DNA from: Thioclava indica
GTDB taxonomy: Bacteria; Pseudomonadota; Alphaproteobacteria; Rhodobacterales; Rhodobacteraceae
Direction: 5' to 3'
Assembly: GCF_000714545.1 (NCBI RefSeq)
Contig: NZ_AUNB01000001.1
Location: 372,001-436,000, forward strand
DNA: 64,000 bases
The notes under the pieces were generated by a model. The model searched no databases. It was not told the DNA's origin and saw nothing but the letters and a program-made list of their open reading frames with translations. Made by a program: the position numbers and the translations under genes. Positions 46,281 through 55,399 of this stretch are shown in pieces. Each line of letters opens with the position of its first letter. The first letter of the stretch is position 1.

Positions 46281-47939
46281 TCAACGCTGCGCCACTTGCC
46301 AATTCGCCGCGATCTCGGGTTGCAGATTTTCCCGCGCCAGCGGATCGCGACCCAGCAGATGATCGGCGATTTTCTCACCCACCATGATCGAGGGCCCATT
46401 CAGATTGCCATTGGTGATGCGTGGAAAGACCGAGCTATCCGCCACCCGCAGCCCCTCCACTCCGATCACGCGCCCCTCAGGATCCACCACCGCGCCCGGG
46501 TCATCGACCGCCCCCATCCGCGCGGTGCCGCAGGGATGATAGGCGCTCTCCGCATGCTCGCGGATGAAGGCGTCAATCTGATCGTCGCTCTGCACATCCG
46601 CGCCCGGTTGGATCTCGCGTGCGACATGGGCAGCCATCGCGGGCTGCTCGAAAATCTCGCGCGTCAGCCGGATACACTTGCGAAACTCTGCCCAATCATC
46701 GGGATGGCTCATGTAGTTGAACCGGATCTCGGGCGCCTCCGCCGGATCAGCGCTGGCCAAACGCACCGAGCCGCGCGATTTCGAGCGCATCGGCCCGACA
46801 TGCGCTTGAAACCCGTGCCCCTCGGCCACCGCGCGCCCGTCATAACGCACCGCAATCGGCAAGAAATGATATTGAATATCAGGATAGTCGATGCCCGCAT
46901 CCGAGCGAATGAATCCACAAGCCTCAAACTGGTTGGACGCGCCAAGCCCGCGCTTGCCCAACACCCATTGCGCCCCGACCCAAGCCTTGCCCGCAAGGTT
47001 CCAATAGCGAAACAGGGTGATCGGCTCTTTCGCGGCAAATTGCATATAAATTTCAAGATGATCTTGCAGATTCTCCCCCACGCCTGCACGATCGGCCAAC
47101 ACCTCAATCCCATGCTCGCGCAAGTGATCCGCCGGACCAATCCCCGACAGCATCAACAGCTTGGGCGTATTGATCGAACTGGCCGCCAGCACCACCTCGC
47201 GCTGCGCCGAGATCACCTCGACACGGCCCTTGCGCTCCACTTCAACGCCCACCGCGCGCTTACCCTCAAACACAACGCGCCGCGCCAAGGCCCGCACGAT
47301 ACGCAACCGCCCGGTCTTCAGCGCCGGGCGCAGATACGCATTGGCCGCCGACCACCGCCGCCCCTTGTAAATCGTGGCCTCCATCGGGCCAAAACCCTCT
47401 TGGCGCGCGCCGTTATAATCCTCGCTCACCGGATAGCCCGCCTGCTGCCCCGCCGCGATAAACGCATCAAATAGCGGGTTGGCGCGCGGCCCGCGCGTCA
47501 CATGCAGCGGCCCTGACGTCCCGCGCCACTCAGACGCGCCGCCATGCCAATGCTCCATCCGCTTGAAATAGGGCAGCACATCGGCAAAGCCCCAGCCCCG
47601 CGCGCCACTCTCTTCCCAATGATCGAAATCGCGGGCATGACCACGCACGTAAACCATCCCGTTGACGCTCGACGATCCGCCCAACACCTTGCCGCGCGGC
47701 GTGGCAAGCTTGCGCCCGCCCAGCCCCGGCTCTGGCTGACTGGCAAACCCCCAGTCATACATCGCCATATTCATCGGATAGCTCAGCGCACCGGGCATCT
47801 GGATAAACGGGCCAGCATCGGACCCGCCATGCTCGATCACCACAACATCACGCCCCGCCTCAACCAGACGATACGCCAAAGCCGACCCGCCCGAGCCAGC
47901 CCCCACAATCACAAATTCAGCCTGCGTTCTCATTTTCAT
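46281..47939 (-). CDS. betA: Choline dehydrogenase (GMC oxidoreductase)
   Basis: BetA oxidises choline to betaine aldehyde at the inner membrane and passes electrons to the respiratory chain. The 552 residues show the FAD-binding loop [17 protein letters not shown] near the start, the GMC signatures [20 protein letters not shown] and [20 protein letters not shown], and the active-site end [18 protein letters not shown] and [17 protein letters not shown]. It is the last gene of betI-betB-betA. The start at 47939 (or 47933, two codons later) lies inside a dispersed repeat unit. Confidence 0.95.
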   Translation of the reverse strand: MKMRTQAEFVIVGAGSGGSALAYRLVEAGRDVVVIEHGGSDAGPFIQMPGALSYPMNMAMYDWGFASQPEPGLGGRKLATPRGKVLGGSSSVNGMVYVRGHARDFDHWEESGARGWGFADVLPYFKRMEHWHGGASEWRGTSGPLHVTRGPRANPLFDAFIAAGQQAGYPVSEDYNGARQEGFGPMEATIYKGRRWSAANAYLRPALKTGRLRIVRALARRVVFEGKRAVGVEVERKGRVEVISAQREVVLAASSINTPKLLMLSGIGPADHLREHGIEVLADRAGVGENLQDHLEIYMQFAAKEPITLFRYWNLAGKAWVGAQWVLGKRGLGASNQFEACGFIRSDAGIDYPDIQYHFLPIAVRYDGRAVAEGHGFQAHVGPMRSKSRGSVRLASADPAEAPEIRFNYMSHPDDWAEFRKCIRLTREIFEQPAMAAHVAREIQPGADVQSDDQIDAFIREHAESAYHPCGTARMGAVDDPGAVVDPEGRVIGVEGLRVADSSVFPRITNGNLNGPSIMVGEKIADHLLGRDPLARENLQPEIAANWQVAQR

Positions 47940-47980
47940 CTGGCCCTAAATACTCCGGGGTCCGGGGCAGCGCCCCGGCG
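47934..47980 (-). repeat. Dispersed element, copy C, between betB and betA
   Basis: On the minus strand, CCGGGGC-GCT-GCCCCGG (hairpin at 47978-47962) is followed by ACCCCGGAGTATTTAGGGCC and AGATGAAA. It follows the same plan as copies A, B and D. Its AGATGAAAATG tail provides the two candidate start codons of betA, so the element forms the betA leader. Confidence 0.65.
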
Positions 47981-47995
47981 ACCTCAAAACGCGCC

Positions 47996-49447
47996 TCAAT
48001 ACGGGCTTTCAACCGGCCCCATGCCGACATAGACCGACTTCACCTGCGTATAATGCTCAACGGCAGCGCGCGAATTCTCGCGCCCGAAGCCTGACCCCTT
48101 AACCGCCCCAAAGGGCATTTCCACCGGTGTCAGGTTATAAGCGTTGATCCAGCAGGTGCCCGCCTGCAACTGCCCGATCACGCGATGCCCTCGCGCCAGA
48201 TCAGCGGTAAACACCCCCGCCGCCAGTCCGAACTGCGTGTCATTGGCGCGCGCGATCACTTCGGCCTCATCGTCGAAATCAAGCACCGACATCACGGGCC
48301 CGAAAATCTCCTCGCGCGCGATGGTCATGCTGTCAGCCACATCGGCAAACACCGTGGGCTGCACGAACAGCGGCCCCTCATTACCCTGCGCGCCGCCGCA
48401 AATCAGCCGCGCACCCTCGGATTTGGCGCTTTCGATATAGCTCAGCACCTTGTCGCGCTGTGCGGCTGAAATCAGCGGCCCGAATTGCGTGGTCTCGTCT
48501 TGCGGATCACCCGCTTTGATACGCCCCGTGCGCTCGGCCAGACGCGTCAGAAACGCGTCCTTAATGCCCTTTTGCACAAACACCCGCGTGCCGTTGGAAC
48601 AGATCTGCCCTGAAGAATAGAAATTCGCCAGCATCGCTGCGCCCACGGCGCTATCCAGATCGGCATCGTCGAAAATAATCAGCGGAGATTTCCCGCCCAG
48701 CTCCATCGTGACATGTTTCATGCCCGCCGCCGCCGCCGTGTAAACCTTGGCCCCCGTGGGCACCGATCCCGTCAGCGAGACCTTGGCGATACGTGGATCG
48801 CTGGCCAGCGCCGCGCCCACCGCGCCGTACCCCTGCACCACGTTGAACAGCCCCGCAGGCATCCCGGCCTCGATGAAAATCGCGGCCAGTTGCAGCGCGC
48901 CAAGCGGCGTCACCTCAGATGGTTTGAACACCATCGCATTGCCGGTGGACAGCGCAGGCGCGGCCTTCCAGCAGGCAATCTGACTGGGGTAATTCCACGC
49001 ACCGATCCCGGCGCAAACACCCAAAGGCTCGCGCAGGGTATAGGCGAAATCGCCCCCAAGCGGCATCGTCTCGCCTGTCAGCGTGGGTGCAAGCCCCGCG
49101 AAATATTCCAGCGCCTCCGCCCCCGAGGGCCAATCGGCCTCGCGCGTCTCCTGAATCGGTTTTCCGGTATCCAGCGTCTCAAGCTGCGCCAGGTCCTCGG
49201 CGCGTTCGCGAATGATCGCCACGGCGCGGGTCAACACGCGCGCACGCTCTACCGGACGCCACGCAGCCCAATCCTTTTGCGCCGCGATAGCCCCCGAGAG
49301 CGCCGCCTCGATCACCGCAGGCGTGGCCGCATGCAGCCGTGCGATCACCTCGCCCGTGCCGGGATAGGTGACCTCGATCACCTCGCCCGCCGCGTCTTCC
49401 ATCCAGTCGCCATTGACGAAATGGCTCGCTTTCGGTTGCGCTCTCAT
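47996..49447 (-). CDS. betB: Betaine aldehyde dehydrogenase
   Basis: BetB oxidises betaine aldehyde to glycine betaine with NAD(P)+. The 483-residue aldehyde dehydrogenase contains [33 protein letters not shown] with the general-base Glu, [18 protein letters not shown] with the nucleophilic Cys, and [13 protein letters not shown]. The ATG at 49447 overlaps the betI stop (ATGA), indicating coupling. Longer in-frame starts run into betI and are rejected. Confidence 0.96.
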   Translation of the reverse strand: MRAQPKASHFVNGDWMEDAAGEVIEVTYPGTGEVIARLHAATPAVIEAALSGAIAAQKDWAAWRPVERARVLTRAVAIIRERAEDLAQLETLDTGKPIQETREADWPSGAEALEYFAGLAPTLTGETMPLGGDFAYTLREPLGVCAGIGAWNYPSQIACWKAAPALSTGNAMVFKPSEVTPLGALQLAAIFIEAGMPAGLFNVVQGYGAVGAALASDPRIAKVSLTGSVPTGAKVYTAAAAGMKHVTMELGGKSPLIIFDDADLDSAVGAAMLANFYSSGQICSNGTRVFVQKGIKDAFLTRLAERTGRIKAGDPQDETTQFGPLISAAQRDKVLSYIESAKSEGARLICGGAQGNEGPLFVQPTVFADVADSMTIAREEIFGPVMSVLDFDDEAEVIARANDTQFGLAAGVFTADLARGHRVIGQLQAGTCWINAYNLTPVEMPFGAVKGSGFGRENSRAAVEHYTQVKSVYVGMGPVESPY

Positions 49448-50025
49448 TGCCCGTCCTCCAATTCTTTTTCCAGATGCGCCAGCACCATGTTGCAGGCGTG
49501 CTGGCGATCCAACGCGCCCCCCGCCAGTGCAGCGCGGATATAGACGCCATCGATCAGCGCGCCCAAACCTTCGGCCACGGCCTCGGCCCGTGCGCCCACA
49601 ATCGGACGCAACCCGCACAGCAGGTTCGAGCGCAGCCGCGATTGATACACCCCCAGCAAGCGCCGCGCCGCATCGCTCGATTGCGCCAGAACGTAGAAAT
49701 TGAGCCAGGCCGAAATCGCCTCGCCGCGAAACGATCCGGCCGCAAACGACCCGATCACAATAGCGCGCACCCGGTCGCGCGGGCTGCGCGCCGTGGCCAG
49801 CGCGCCACGCACCTCGGCCCCGTAAAGCGTCAGGATCGAGCGCATCGCAGCCAGAAAAATCTGCTCTTTCGAGCCAAAGTAATGATGCGCCAGCGCCGAC
49901 GACATCCCCGCACGCCGCGCAATCTGCGCCACCGTCACATCCAGCGAGCCAGCATCGCCCACTGTCTCAATCGTGGCTTTAACCAGCGCCGCGCGCCGTA
50001 TAGGCTCTGCTCCAAGCTTGGGCAT
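49444..50025 (-). CDS. betI: TetR-type repressor BetI
   Basis: BetI represses the choline genes and is relieved by choline. The 193 residues start with [20 protein letters not shown], then the HTH ([32 protein letters not shown]), a TetR-type all-helical ligand domain with [19 protein letters not shown], and [14 protein letters not shown] near the end, all typical of BetI. It heads betIBA and diverges from choX; a palindrome of BetI type lies between. Confidence 0.95.
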   Translation of the reverse strand: MPKLGAEPIRRAALVKATIETVGDAGSLDVTVAQIARRAGMSSALAHHYFGSKEQIFLAAMRSILTLYGAEVRGALATARSPRDRVRAIVIGSFAAGSFRGEAISAWLNFYVLAQSSDAARRLLGVYQSRLRSNLLCGLRPIVGARAEAVAEGLGALIDGVYIRAALAGGALDRQHACNMVLAHLEKELEDGQ

Positions 50026-50076
50026 CTGTGTCTCTCGTTCTTTGACGGTTTGCAGTTTCGTCTCAGGTAGAATATG

Positions 50077-50098
50077 TTTATTGACTCGTCAATCAACA
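50077..50098. promoter_or_regulatory. BetI-type operator between betI and choX
   Basis: TTTATTGACTCGTCAATCAA contains the 6+2+6 inverted repeat ATTGAC-TC-GTCAAT (50080-50093). It lies in the 114-base gap between the divergent betI and choX genes and resembles known BetI operators, which are ATTGA/TCAAT palindromes. It probably controls both directions. Confidence 0.7.
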
Positions 50099-50139
50099 AC
50101 CGCAACCTTGCGGTTTGACGTAGTGACAGGGAGAAAAAT

Positions 50140-51084
50140 ATGAAATTCCGTTCCACCCTCATCGCACTGGGGGCCGCGCTGACGCTGGGCTTTACCGCCA
50201 GCGCACCGGTGCAGGCCGCCGATTGCTCTAGCGTGACGTTTTCCGATGTCGGCTGGACCGATATCACCTCGACCACCGCCGCCGCGACCACGATCCTGCA
50301 CGCATTGGGCTATAAAACCGATGTCAAAGTGCTGTCCGTTCCCGTGACCTATCAGGCTTTGTCCAAGGGCGATGTCGATGTGTTTCTGGGCAACTGGATG
50401 CCCTCGATGGCCGCCAACGTCGACCCCTACACCAAGGATGGCACGGTCGAGACGCTGGGCACCAACCTGACGGGCGCGAAGTACACGCTGGCCACAAACC
50501 CCGCCGGAGCCAAGCTTGGCATCAAGGATTTCGCCGATATCGCGAAACACAAAGACGAACTTGATGGCAATATCTACGGCATTGAGCCTGGCAATGACGG
50601 CAACACGCTGATCCTTGGCATGATCGACAAGAACGACTACGGGCTTGGCGATTTCGACCTCAAGGAAAGTTCGGAGCAAGGCATGCTGGCGCAGGTCGCG
50701 CGCGCTGATAAATCGGGCAAGCCGATCATCTTCCTCGCATGGGAACCCCACCCGATGAACGCCAATTTCGACATCACCTATCTGGCGGGCGGTGACGATG
50801 TGTTCGGCCCCGATTACGGCGGTGCCGAGGTGATGACCAACGTGCGCAAAGGCTTTGTGCAGGACTGCCCCAATGTCGGCAAACTCGTGACCAACCTGAA
50901 ATTCACCCTGCCGATGGAAAACGAAATCATGGGCAAAATTCTGGATGATGGCGAAGAACCCGGACAGGCCGCCAAAGACTGGCTCGCAGGCCACCCCGAG
51001 GTCTGGCAGAACTGGCTTACCGGCGTGACGACCAAAGACGGCGGCGATGCCCGCGCGGCGGTCGAACAGGCGCTTGGCAAGTGA
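50140..51084 (+). CDS. choX: Choline ABC transporter substrate-binding protein
   Basis: ChoX captures choline in the periplasm for import. The 314 residues begin with a signal peptide (cleavage about residue 26, after VQA). The OpuAC-type binding fold has SDVGWTDITSTTAAATTILH, VDVFLGNWMPSM and IFLAWEPHPMNANFDITYL, supplying the Trp/Asp residues of the aromatic box. AGGGAGA precedes the ATG. It is first in a four-gene unit choX-unknown-choW-choV, probably under BetI control. Its stop overlaps the next gene's GTG start. Confidence 0.95.
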   Translation: MKFRSTLIALGAALTLGFTASAPVQAADCSSVTFSDVGWTDITSTTAAATTILHALGYKTDVKVLSVPVTYQALSKGDVDVFLGNWMPSMAANVDPYTKDGTVETLGTNLTGAKYTLATNPAGAKLGIKDFADIAKHKDELDGNIYGIEPGNDGNTLILGMIDKNDYGLGDFDLKESSEQGMLAQVARADKSGKPIIFLAWEPHPMNANFDITYLAGGDDVFGPDYGGAEVMTNVRKGFVQDCPNVGKLVTNLKFTLPMENEIMGKILDDGEEPGQAAKDWLAGHPEVWQNWLTGVTTKDGGDARAAVEQALGK

Positions 51085-51758
51085 TCCACGTTTCTAAAAA
51101 CAAGGGCGCGCGCAGCAAAATTTGCGCGCGCCTGACCCCGCTTGCGATGCTATGCGCGCTCGCCCAGCCCGCCCAAGCCGCCGAGCCGCTCACCCCCTGC
51201 CCGACCAGCGCCGACCTGCATGCCGAGGGCATCATCCTGTCGCGCACCAACCCGCGCATGAGCGAGGCGTTTCGCTACGAAAACGGCCAGCTCATCGGGT
51301 ATCGCGCCGATGATCCCGACCTTGGCCGCGCTCCGCAACGCGAAATCTTTGCCCACCCGCTCGCCATAACCACACGTCAATCCGCCGGGCGCGAATTCAC
51401 CCTGCGCTACACCGATAATCCCACCGCGCTGGACACGCTGTCGCAAAAAGGCAGATGGAGCAGCCCCGTCGCGCTGCTCGTGGACGGCAAGCCAGAGCGG
51501 CAAGGCACCATCACCTACACCTATCGCGGCCCCGGCTCGGTTCAGATCGGCACCTGCACCTACCCCGTCTGGCAAGTGGTCGAGCGCGTCGATCTGGGCG
51601 ATCTGCACTCGTCTTTCCTCAAGGAATTCGCCCCCGATCCCGGCATTGTTCTGCGTTCGACCAAGCTGGACCCGAAAACCAGCAAAGCCCTGTCGCAGGT
51701 CGCGTTTGACGCCATCACCGTGCGCAAGAAAAAACCAACGGACAAAGGACCGGAATGA
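51081..51758 (+). CDS. Unknown periplasmic protein inside the choline-uptake operon
   Basis: A 225-residue protein starting at a GTG that overlaps the choX stop (GTGA) and ending with a 4-base overlap with choW (ATGA), so it is translationally coupled on both sides. A signal peptide (residues 1-34: basic start, then LTPLAMLCALAQPAQA) predicts export. The mature part is mostly beta-rich (GREFTLRYTDNPTALDTLS, ERQGTITYTYRGPGSVQIGT, YPVWQVVERVDLGDLHSSFL), with CPTSADLH and TCTYP supplying two Cys. I recognise no family. Standard cho loci are choX-choW-choV, so this is an addition. Confidence 0.8.
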   Translation: MIHVSKNKGARSKICARLTPLAMLCALAQPAQAAEPLTPCPTSADLHAEGIILSRTNPRMSEAFRYENGQLIGYRADDPDLGRAPQREIFAHPLAITTRQSAGREFTLRYTDNPTALDTLSQKGRWSSPVALLVDGKPERQGTITYTYRGPGSVQIGTCTYPVWQVVERVDLGDLHSSFLKEFAPDPGIVLRSTKLDPKTSKALSQVAFDAITVRKKKPTDKGPE

Positions 51759-52591
51759 CCTGGCTGACCGACACCAAGATTCCCGTGGGCCAAACCGCCA
51801 AAGCGGTGATCGACTGGCTGCAAACCCATGCCAGCCCGTTTTTCGACGCACTCTCTGCGGCGATGCAAGGGCTTATCGACGCGATCCTGTGGGTCTTTGA
51901 AACGCCCCCGCCCCTTGTGATTATCGCGGCGTTCATGGCGCTGACATGGTGGCTGCAACGGCGCTGGATTTTGACGCTGCTGGTGGGCTTGGGCTTCGCG
52001 TTTATCCTCAACCAAGGCTATTGGGAGGAAACCACCGAAAGCCTGACGCTGGTGCTGTCGGCCTGTGTGGTGTGCATGGGGCTGGGCGTGCCCATCGGCA
52101 TCGCCACCGCGCATCGCCCGCGCCTTTACAAGGTGATGCAGCCGGTGCTGGACCTGATGCAAACCCTGCCCGGTTTCGTCTACCTGATCCCCGCAATCGT
52201 GTTTTTCGGCATCGGCATGGTGCCCGGCCTGATCGCCACCGTGATCTTCGTGCTGCCCGCGCCAATCCGGCTGACGCATCTGGGTGTGTCCTCCACCCCC
52301 GACACATTGATCGAGGCCGCCCAAGCCTTTGGCGCCACCAAACGCCAGTTGCTGTGGAAGGTCGAGCTACCCTATGCCACACCGCAAATCATGGCCGGTC
52401 TGAACCAGACGATCATGCTGTCGCTCTCGATGGTGGTGATTGCAGCGCTTGTGGGCGCAGACGGGCTGGGCGTGCCAGTGGTGCGCGCGCTCAACACCGT
52501 CAACACCCGCTTGGGATTTGAATCAGGCTTCGTGATCGTGGTGCTCGCGATCATCCTTGACCGGATGCTGCGTCGGGAGGGCAAGAAATGA
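51755..52591 (+). CDS. choW: Choline ABC transporter permease
   Basis: ChoW is the inner-membrane channel of the ProW/OpuAB class. The 278 residues have about six helices after an amphipathic N-terminus (WLQTHASPFFDALSAAMQGL). LVLSACVVCMGLGVPIGIAT, PVLDLMQTLPGFVYLIPAIV, the EAA loop IEAAQAFGATKRQLLWKVEL and VVIAALVGADGLGVPVVRAL are typical. It overlaps the unknown periplasmic gene upstream and choV downstream by 4 bases each. Confidence 0.94.
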   Translation: MTWLTDTKIPVGQTAKAVIDWLQTHASPFFDALSAAMQGLIDAILWVFETPPPLVIIAAFMALTWWLQRRWILTLLVGLGFAFILNQGYWEETTESLTLVLSACVVCMGLGVPIGIATAHRPRLYKVMQPVLDLMQTLPGFVYLIPAIVFFGIGMVPGLIATVIFVLPAPIRLTHLGVSSTPDTLIEAAQAFGATKRQLLWKVELPYATPQIMAGLNQTIMLSLSMVVIAALVGADGLGVPVVRALNTVNTRLGFESGFVIVVLAIILDRMLRREGKK

Positions 52592-53634
52592 GCGCCCCCA
52601 CCCCCAAACAACCCGCCGTTCGGTTCGAAAATGTCTCGATCGTGTTTGGCGATGATCCCGCCAGCGCGCTGCCGCTGATGGACGAAAACCTCTCGCGCCC
52701 CGATATTCAGGACCGCACCGGCCAAATTCTGGGCGTGCATGACTGCTCGCTGGATGTGGCCGAGGGCGAGATTCTGGTGCTCATGGGCCTGTCGGGCTCG
52801 GGTAAATCCACGCTGCTGCGCGCGGTGAACGGGCTGAACCCGGTGTGTCGCGGCGCGGTGCATGTGCATGACGGCAACGGACTGATTGATGTCACCCATG
52901 CCGACGCCGCCACGCTACGCTCCATCCGCCTGCACCGCGTCGCGATGGTGTTTCAGCAATTCGGCCTGCTGCCGTGGCGCAGCGTCCGTGAAAATGTCGG
53001 GCTGGGCCTTGAACTTGGCGGCATGCCAAAACCCGAACGCCGCGCCCGCGTGGACGAACAGCTTGAAATGGTGGGCCTGTCGCAATGGGCAGACCGCGAA
53101 GTGGCCGAGCTGTCAGGCGGTATGCAGCAACGCGTCGGCCTCGCGCGCGCCTTCGCCACCGACGCCCCGATCTTGCTGATGGATGAACCCTTCTCGGCGC
53201 TTGATCCGCTGATCCGCGCCCGCCTGCAAGACGAGCTGCTCGATCTGCAATCCAAACTCAAACGCACGATTATCTTCGTCAGCCATGACCTCGACGAGGC
53301 CTTTAAAATCGGCAACCGCATCGCGCTGATGGAGGGCGGGCGGATCGTGCAAGCGGGAACTGCGCGCGACATCATCGCCAACCCGGCAAACGATTATGTG
53401 GCCGATTTCGTCGCCCATATGAACCCGCTTGGCGTGCTGCGCGCCGCCGATCTGGCGCAAGTATCAAATGGCGAAGCTCCCCCGACCTCGGGGGCGCGCG
53501 TCGGCCTTGATACGCCGGTGAAAGAGGTGATGGAACGGCTGCGCGATGAGCCTGCCGTCGCGCTCAGCGATGGCCGCGTGGTCACCCGCGAAAGCGTCAT
53601 CGCCGCGCTCATTGACCCCAAGGGCAGCGCCTGA
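52588..53634 (+). CDS. choV: Choline ABC transporter ATP-binding protein
   Basis: ChoV powers choline uptake. The 348-residue ABC ATPase has Walker A LMGLSGSGKSTLLRAVNG (about residues 65-82), signature ELSGGMQQRVGLARAFAT, Walker B ILLMDEPFSALDP and H loop FVSHDLDEAFKIGNR. A C-terminal extension (about residues 270-348, GVLRAADLAQVSNGE, TPVKEVMERLRDEPAVALSD) looks like a reduced CBS-type regulatory tail. It is last in the operon and is followed by an inverted pair of repeat elements. Confidence 0.95.
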   Translation: MSAPTPKQPAVRFENVSIVFGDDPASALPLMDENLSRPDIQDRTGQILGVHDCSLDVAEGEILVLMGLSGSGKSTLLRAVNGLNPVCRGAVHVHDGNGLIDVTHADAATLRSIRLHRVAMVFQQFGLLPWRSVRENVGLGLELGGMPKPERRARVDEQLEMVGLSQWADREVAELSGGMQQRVGLARAFATDAPILLMDEPFSALDPLIRARLQDELLDLQSKLKRTIIFVSHDLDEAFKIGNRIALMEGGRIVQAGTARDIIANPANDYVADFVAHMNPLGVLRAADLAQVSNGEAPPTSGARVGLDTPVKEVMERLRDEPAVALSDGRVVTRESVIAALIDPKGSA

Positions 53635-53639
53635 GGCCG

Positions 53640-53727
53640 ACGTCGGAGTGAGTATTTTTGGCTAGATGAAATTCAAGAGAAAGCTATTTTCATCTAGCGA
53701 CAAATACTCCCGCCGGAGGCATCCGAC
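53640..53727. repeat. Inverted pair of dispersed elements (copies B1 and B2) between convergent genes
   Basis: Left arm GGAGTGAGTATTTTTGGCTA then GATGAAA (53645-53671); right arm, read on the minus strand, CCTCCGGCGGGAGTATTT then GTCGCTAGATGAAAA. The two arms pair as a roughly 21-bp imperfect stem (AGTATTT...CTAGATGAAA) around a 15-base loop. It lies between convergent choV and a DMT transporter gene and should fold on both strands, so it probably acts as a two-way terminator. Confidence 0.7.
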
Positions 53728-53746
53728 CGCAAAATCAAGCGCGCGC

Positions 53747-54655
53747 CTAAAGTTTGGTCGCAGGCGCGGGCGGAGTGACGGGACGGCGTTTGATCTGAGA
53801 TTCGCGCCACGTCATATAGCTGACAGAGGCGATGATGATCCCGCCGCCTAAAATGACGTAAGGATCAGGAACTTCTCCGAAAATCGTCCATCCAGCAAGC
53901 GCCGCCCAGACCAGCTGCAAGAAAATGACCGGCTGCGTCACGCTGACCGGGGCGGCCGCAAAAGCGCGCGTCATCGCGTAATGGCCAGCGGTCGCGAACA
54001 CCGCCACCGCGCCGAGCCAAAGAACAACGGACAGTGAAATGGGCTGCCATTCCCACAACGCCAGAGGCGCAAGCGCAACCGTCACCACCAGCGTCATCAT
54101 TGCCACCACGGTGCTGGCGGGCACGAAATCGGTCAGCCGCTTGGCCGACAGATAGGCCGCGCCGAAGAACAGCGCCGCGCCAAGCTGGGCGATGTGACCG
54201 GGCTCGATCGTGCGGATACCGGGGCGCAGGATGATCAGCGCGCCAATCAGCGCCACGATAATCGCGCTGATGCGTCGCCACGCCAGCCCCTCGCCCAGCA
54301 GCAACGCGCCGCCCACCGTTACCACAATCGGGTTAAGGTAGTTGATCGCGGTGACATCGGCGATCGCGATATGCGTCATCGCGTAAAACCACAGCACCAC
54401 CGCGACCGCGTGCAGCACGCCGCGCAAACCAAACAGCACCCAGACCTCGCGCGTGTAACTGCGCCGCAAAATCCTCGCTAAAGCGGGGGCGAAAAAGATA
54501 AGCCCCCAAGCAAAGCGCACAAAGGCCGATTGCGCAACGGGCACCGAAGCCCCCAGCCAATGCACGATGATATTGACGAACACGAAACACAGCGTTGCTG
54601 CGAGCATCCAGAGGATGCCGATCATCGGGCGGTTGGCTTCGGGGTTTGCGATCAT
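53747..54655 (-). CDS. DMT superfamily (EamA-type) membrane transporter
   Basis: A 302-residue protein with about ten hydrophobic helices in two EamA repeats: first repeat GILWMLAATLCFVFVNIIVH to VGGALLLGEGLAWRRISAII, second repeat IAQLGAALFFGAAYLSAKRL to LAGWTIFGEVPDPYVILGG. Such proteins export or import small metabolites; the substrate is not predictable. The ATG at 54655 has AAGGGG upstream; the longer in-frame extension (to 54961) lies inside the lysE gene. It ends beside the inverted repeat element. Confidence 0.85.
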   Translation of the reverse strand: MIANPEANRPMIGILWMLAATLCFVFVNIIVHWLGASVPVAQSAFVRFAWGLIFFAPALARILRRSYTREVWVLFGLRGVLHAVAVVLWFYAMTHIAIADVTAINYLNPIVVTVGGALLLGEGLAWRRISAIIVALIGALIILRPGIRTIEPGHIAQLGAALFFGAAYLSAKRLTDFVPASTVVAMMTLVVTVALAPLALWEWQPISLSVVLWLGAVAVFATAGHYAMTRAFAAAPVSVTQPVIFLQLVWAALAGWTIFGEVPDPYVILGGGIIIASVSYMTWRESQIKRRPVTPPAPATKL

Positions 54656-54708
54656 GCCCCTTTTGGACTCTGAAACGCGCGGTTTCGCAAGGGGCAGCTT
54701 TGTATCCG

Positions 54709-55311
54709 TTACAGCCCGCTCATCGCGAGCCGCCACGCGATGGAGCCCATCACCAGCGCAATCAGCAGATCCAAGACGCGCCAGGCGGCGGGTTTGGCAA
54801 ACAGCGGCGCAAGCAGTCTTGCGCCGTAAGCCAAGGAGAAGAAAAACAAAAATGAGGCGGTGATTGCGCCGGACGCGAACGCAACCAGATGCTCCGCGAA
54901 TTGCGCCGACACCGCGCCCAGCAGCACCACCGTATCGAGCCAGACATGCGGATTGGCCCAAGTGAACGCCGCCACTGTCACCAGCACCGCGCGCAGGCTG
55001 GGGGCCTTGCCCTGCCCGGCCTCAAGATGTTCACCGCCCCGGATTGCCGCGATCAGCGCGCGGATCGCATACCATGTCAGGAACGCCACGCCGCCCCAAC
55101 GCAGGATCTCGGGCAGCCAAGGCAGCGCGGTGCTGGCTGCGGCAAATCCCGACACGCCCAGCGCGATCAGCAGCGCATCGGACAGCGCGCAGAACAGAGC
55201 GACGGCAAAGACATGTTCGCGCCGCAAACCTTGGCGCAGCACAAAGGCATTTTGCGCGCCAATCGCCACGATCAGCCCCAGCCCCAATTTCAGCCCTGCC
55301 CAGAATGCCAT
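54709..55311 (-). CDS. lysE: LysE/ArgO family basic amino-acid exporter
   Basis: A 200-residue inner-membrane exporter for lysine or arginine. GLIVAIGAQNAFVLRQGLRR is the family hallmark, followed by SDALLIALGVSG, FTWANPHVWLDTVVLLGAVS and about six helices. It is transcribed divergently from an argP-like LysR gene with an 88-base gap, the classic exporter/regulator pair (lysE-lysG or argO-argP). Substrate choice between Lys and Arg cannot be made from sequence. Confidence 0.92.
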   Translation of the reverse strand: MAFWAGLKLGLGLIVAIGAQNAFVLRQGLRREHVFAVALFCALSDALLIALGVSGFAAASTALPWLPEILRWGGVAFLTWYAIRALIAAIRGGEHLEAGQGKAPSLRAVLVTVAAFTWANPHVWLDTVVLLGAVSAQFAEHLVAFASGAITASFLFFFSLAYGARLLAPLFAKPAAWRVLDLLIALVMGSIAWRLAMSGL

Positions 55312-55399
55312 TACCCGCCCTCTCTCGATCCGGGTTCCTTCTGGCGCGCCGTTCGGATAAGTTCCAGTTAATTTACCTAAGCCGAAATAAGTTTTGCTT

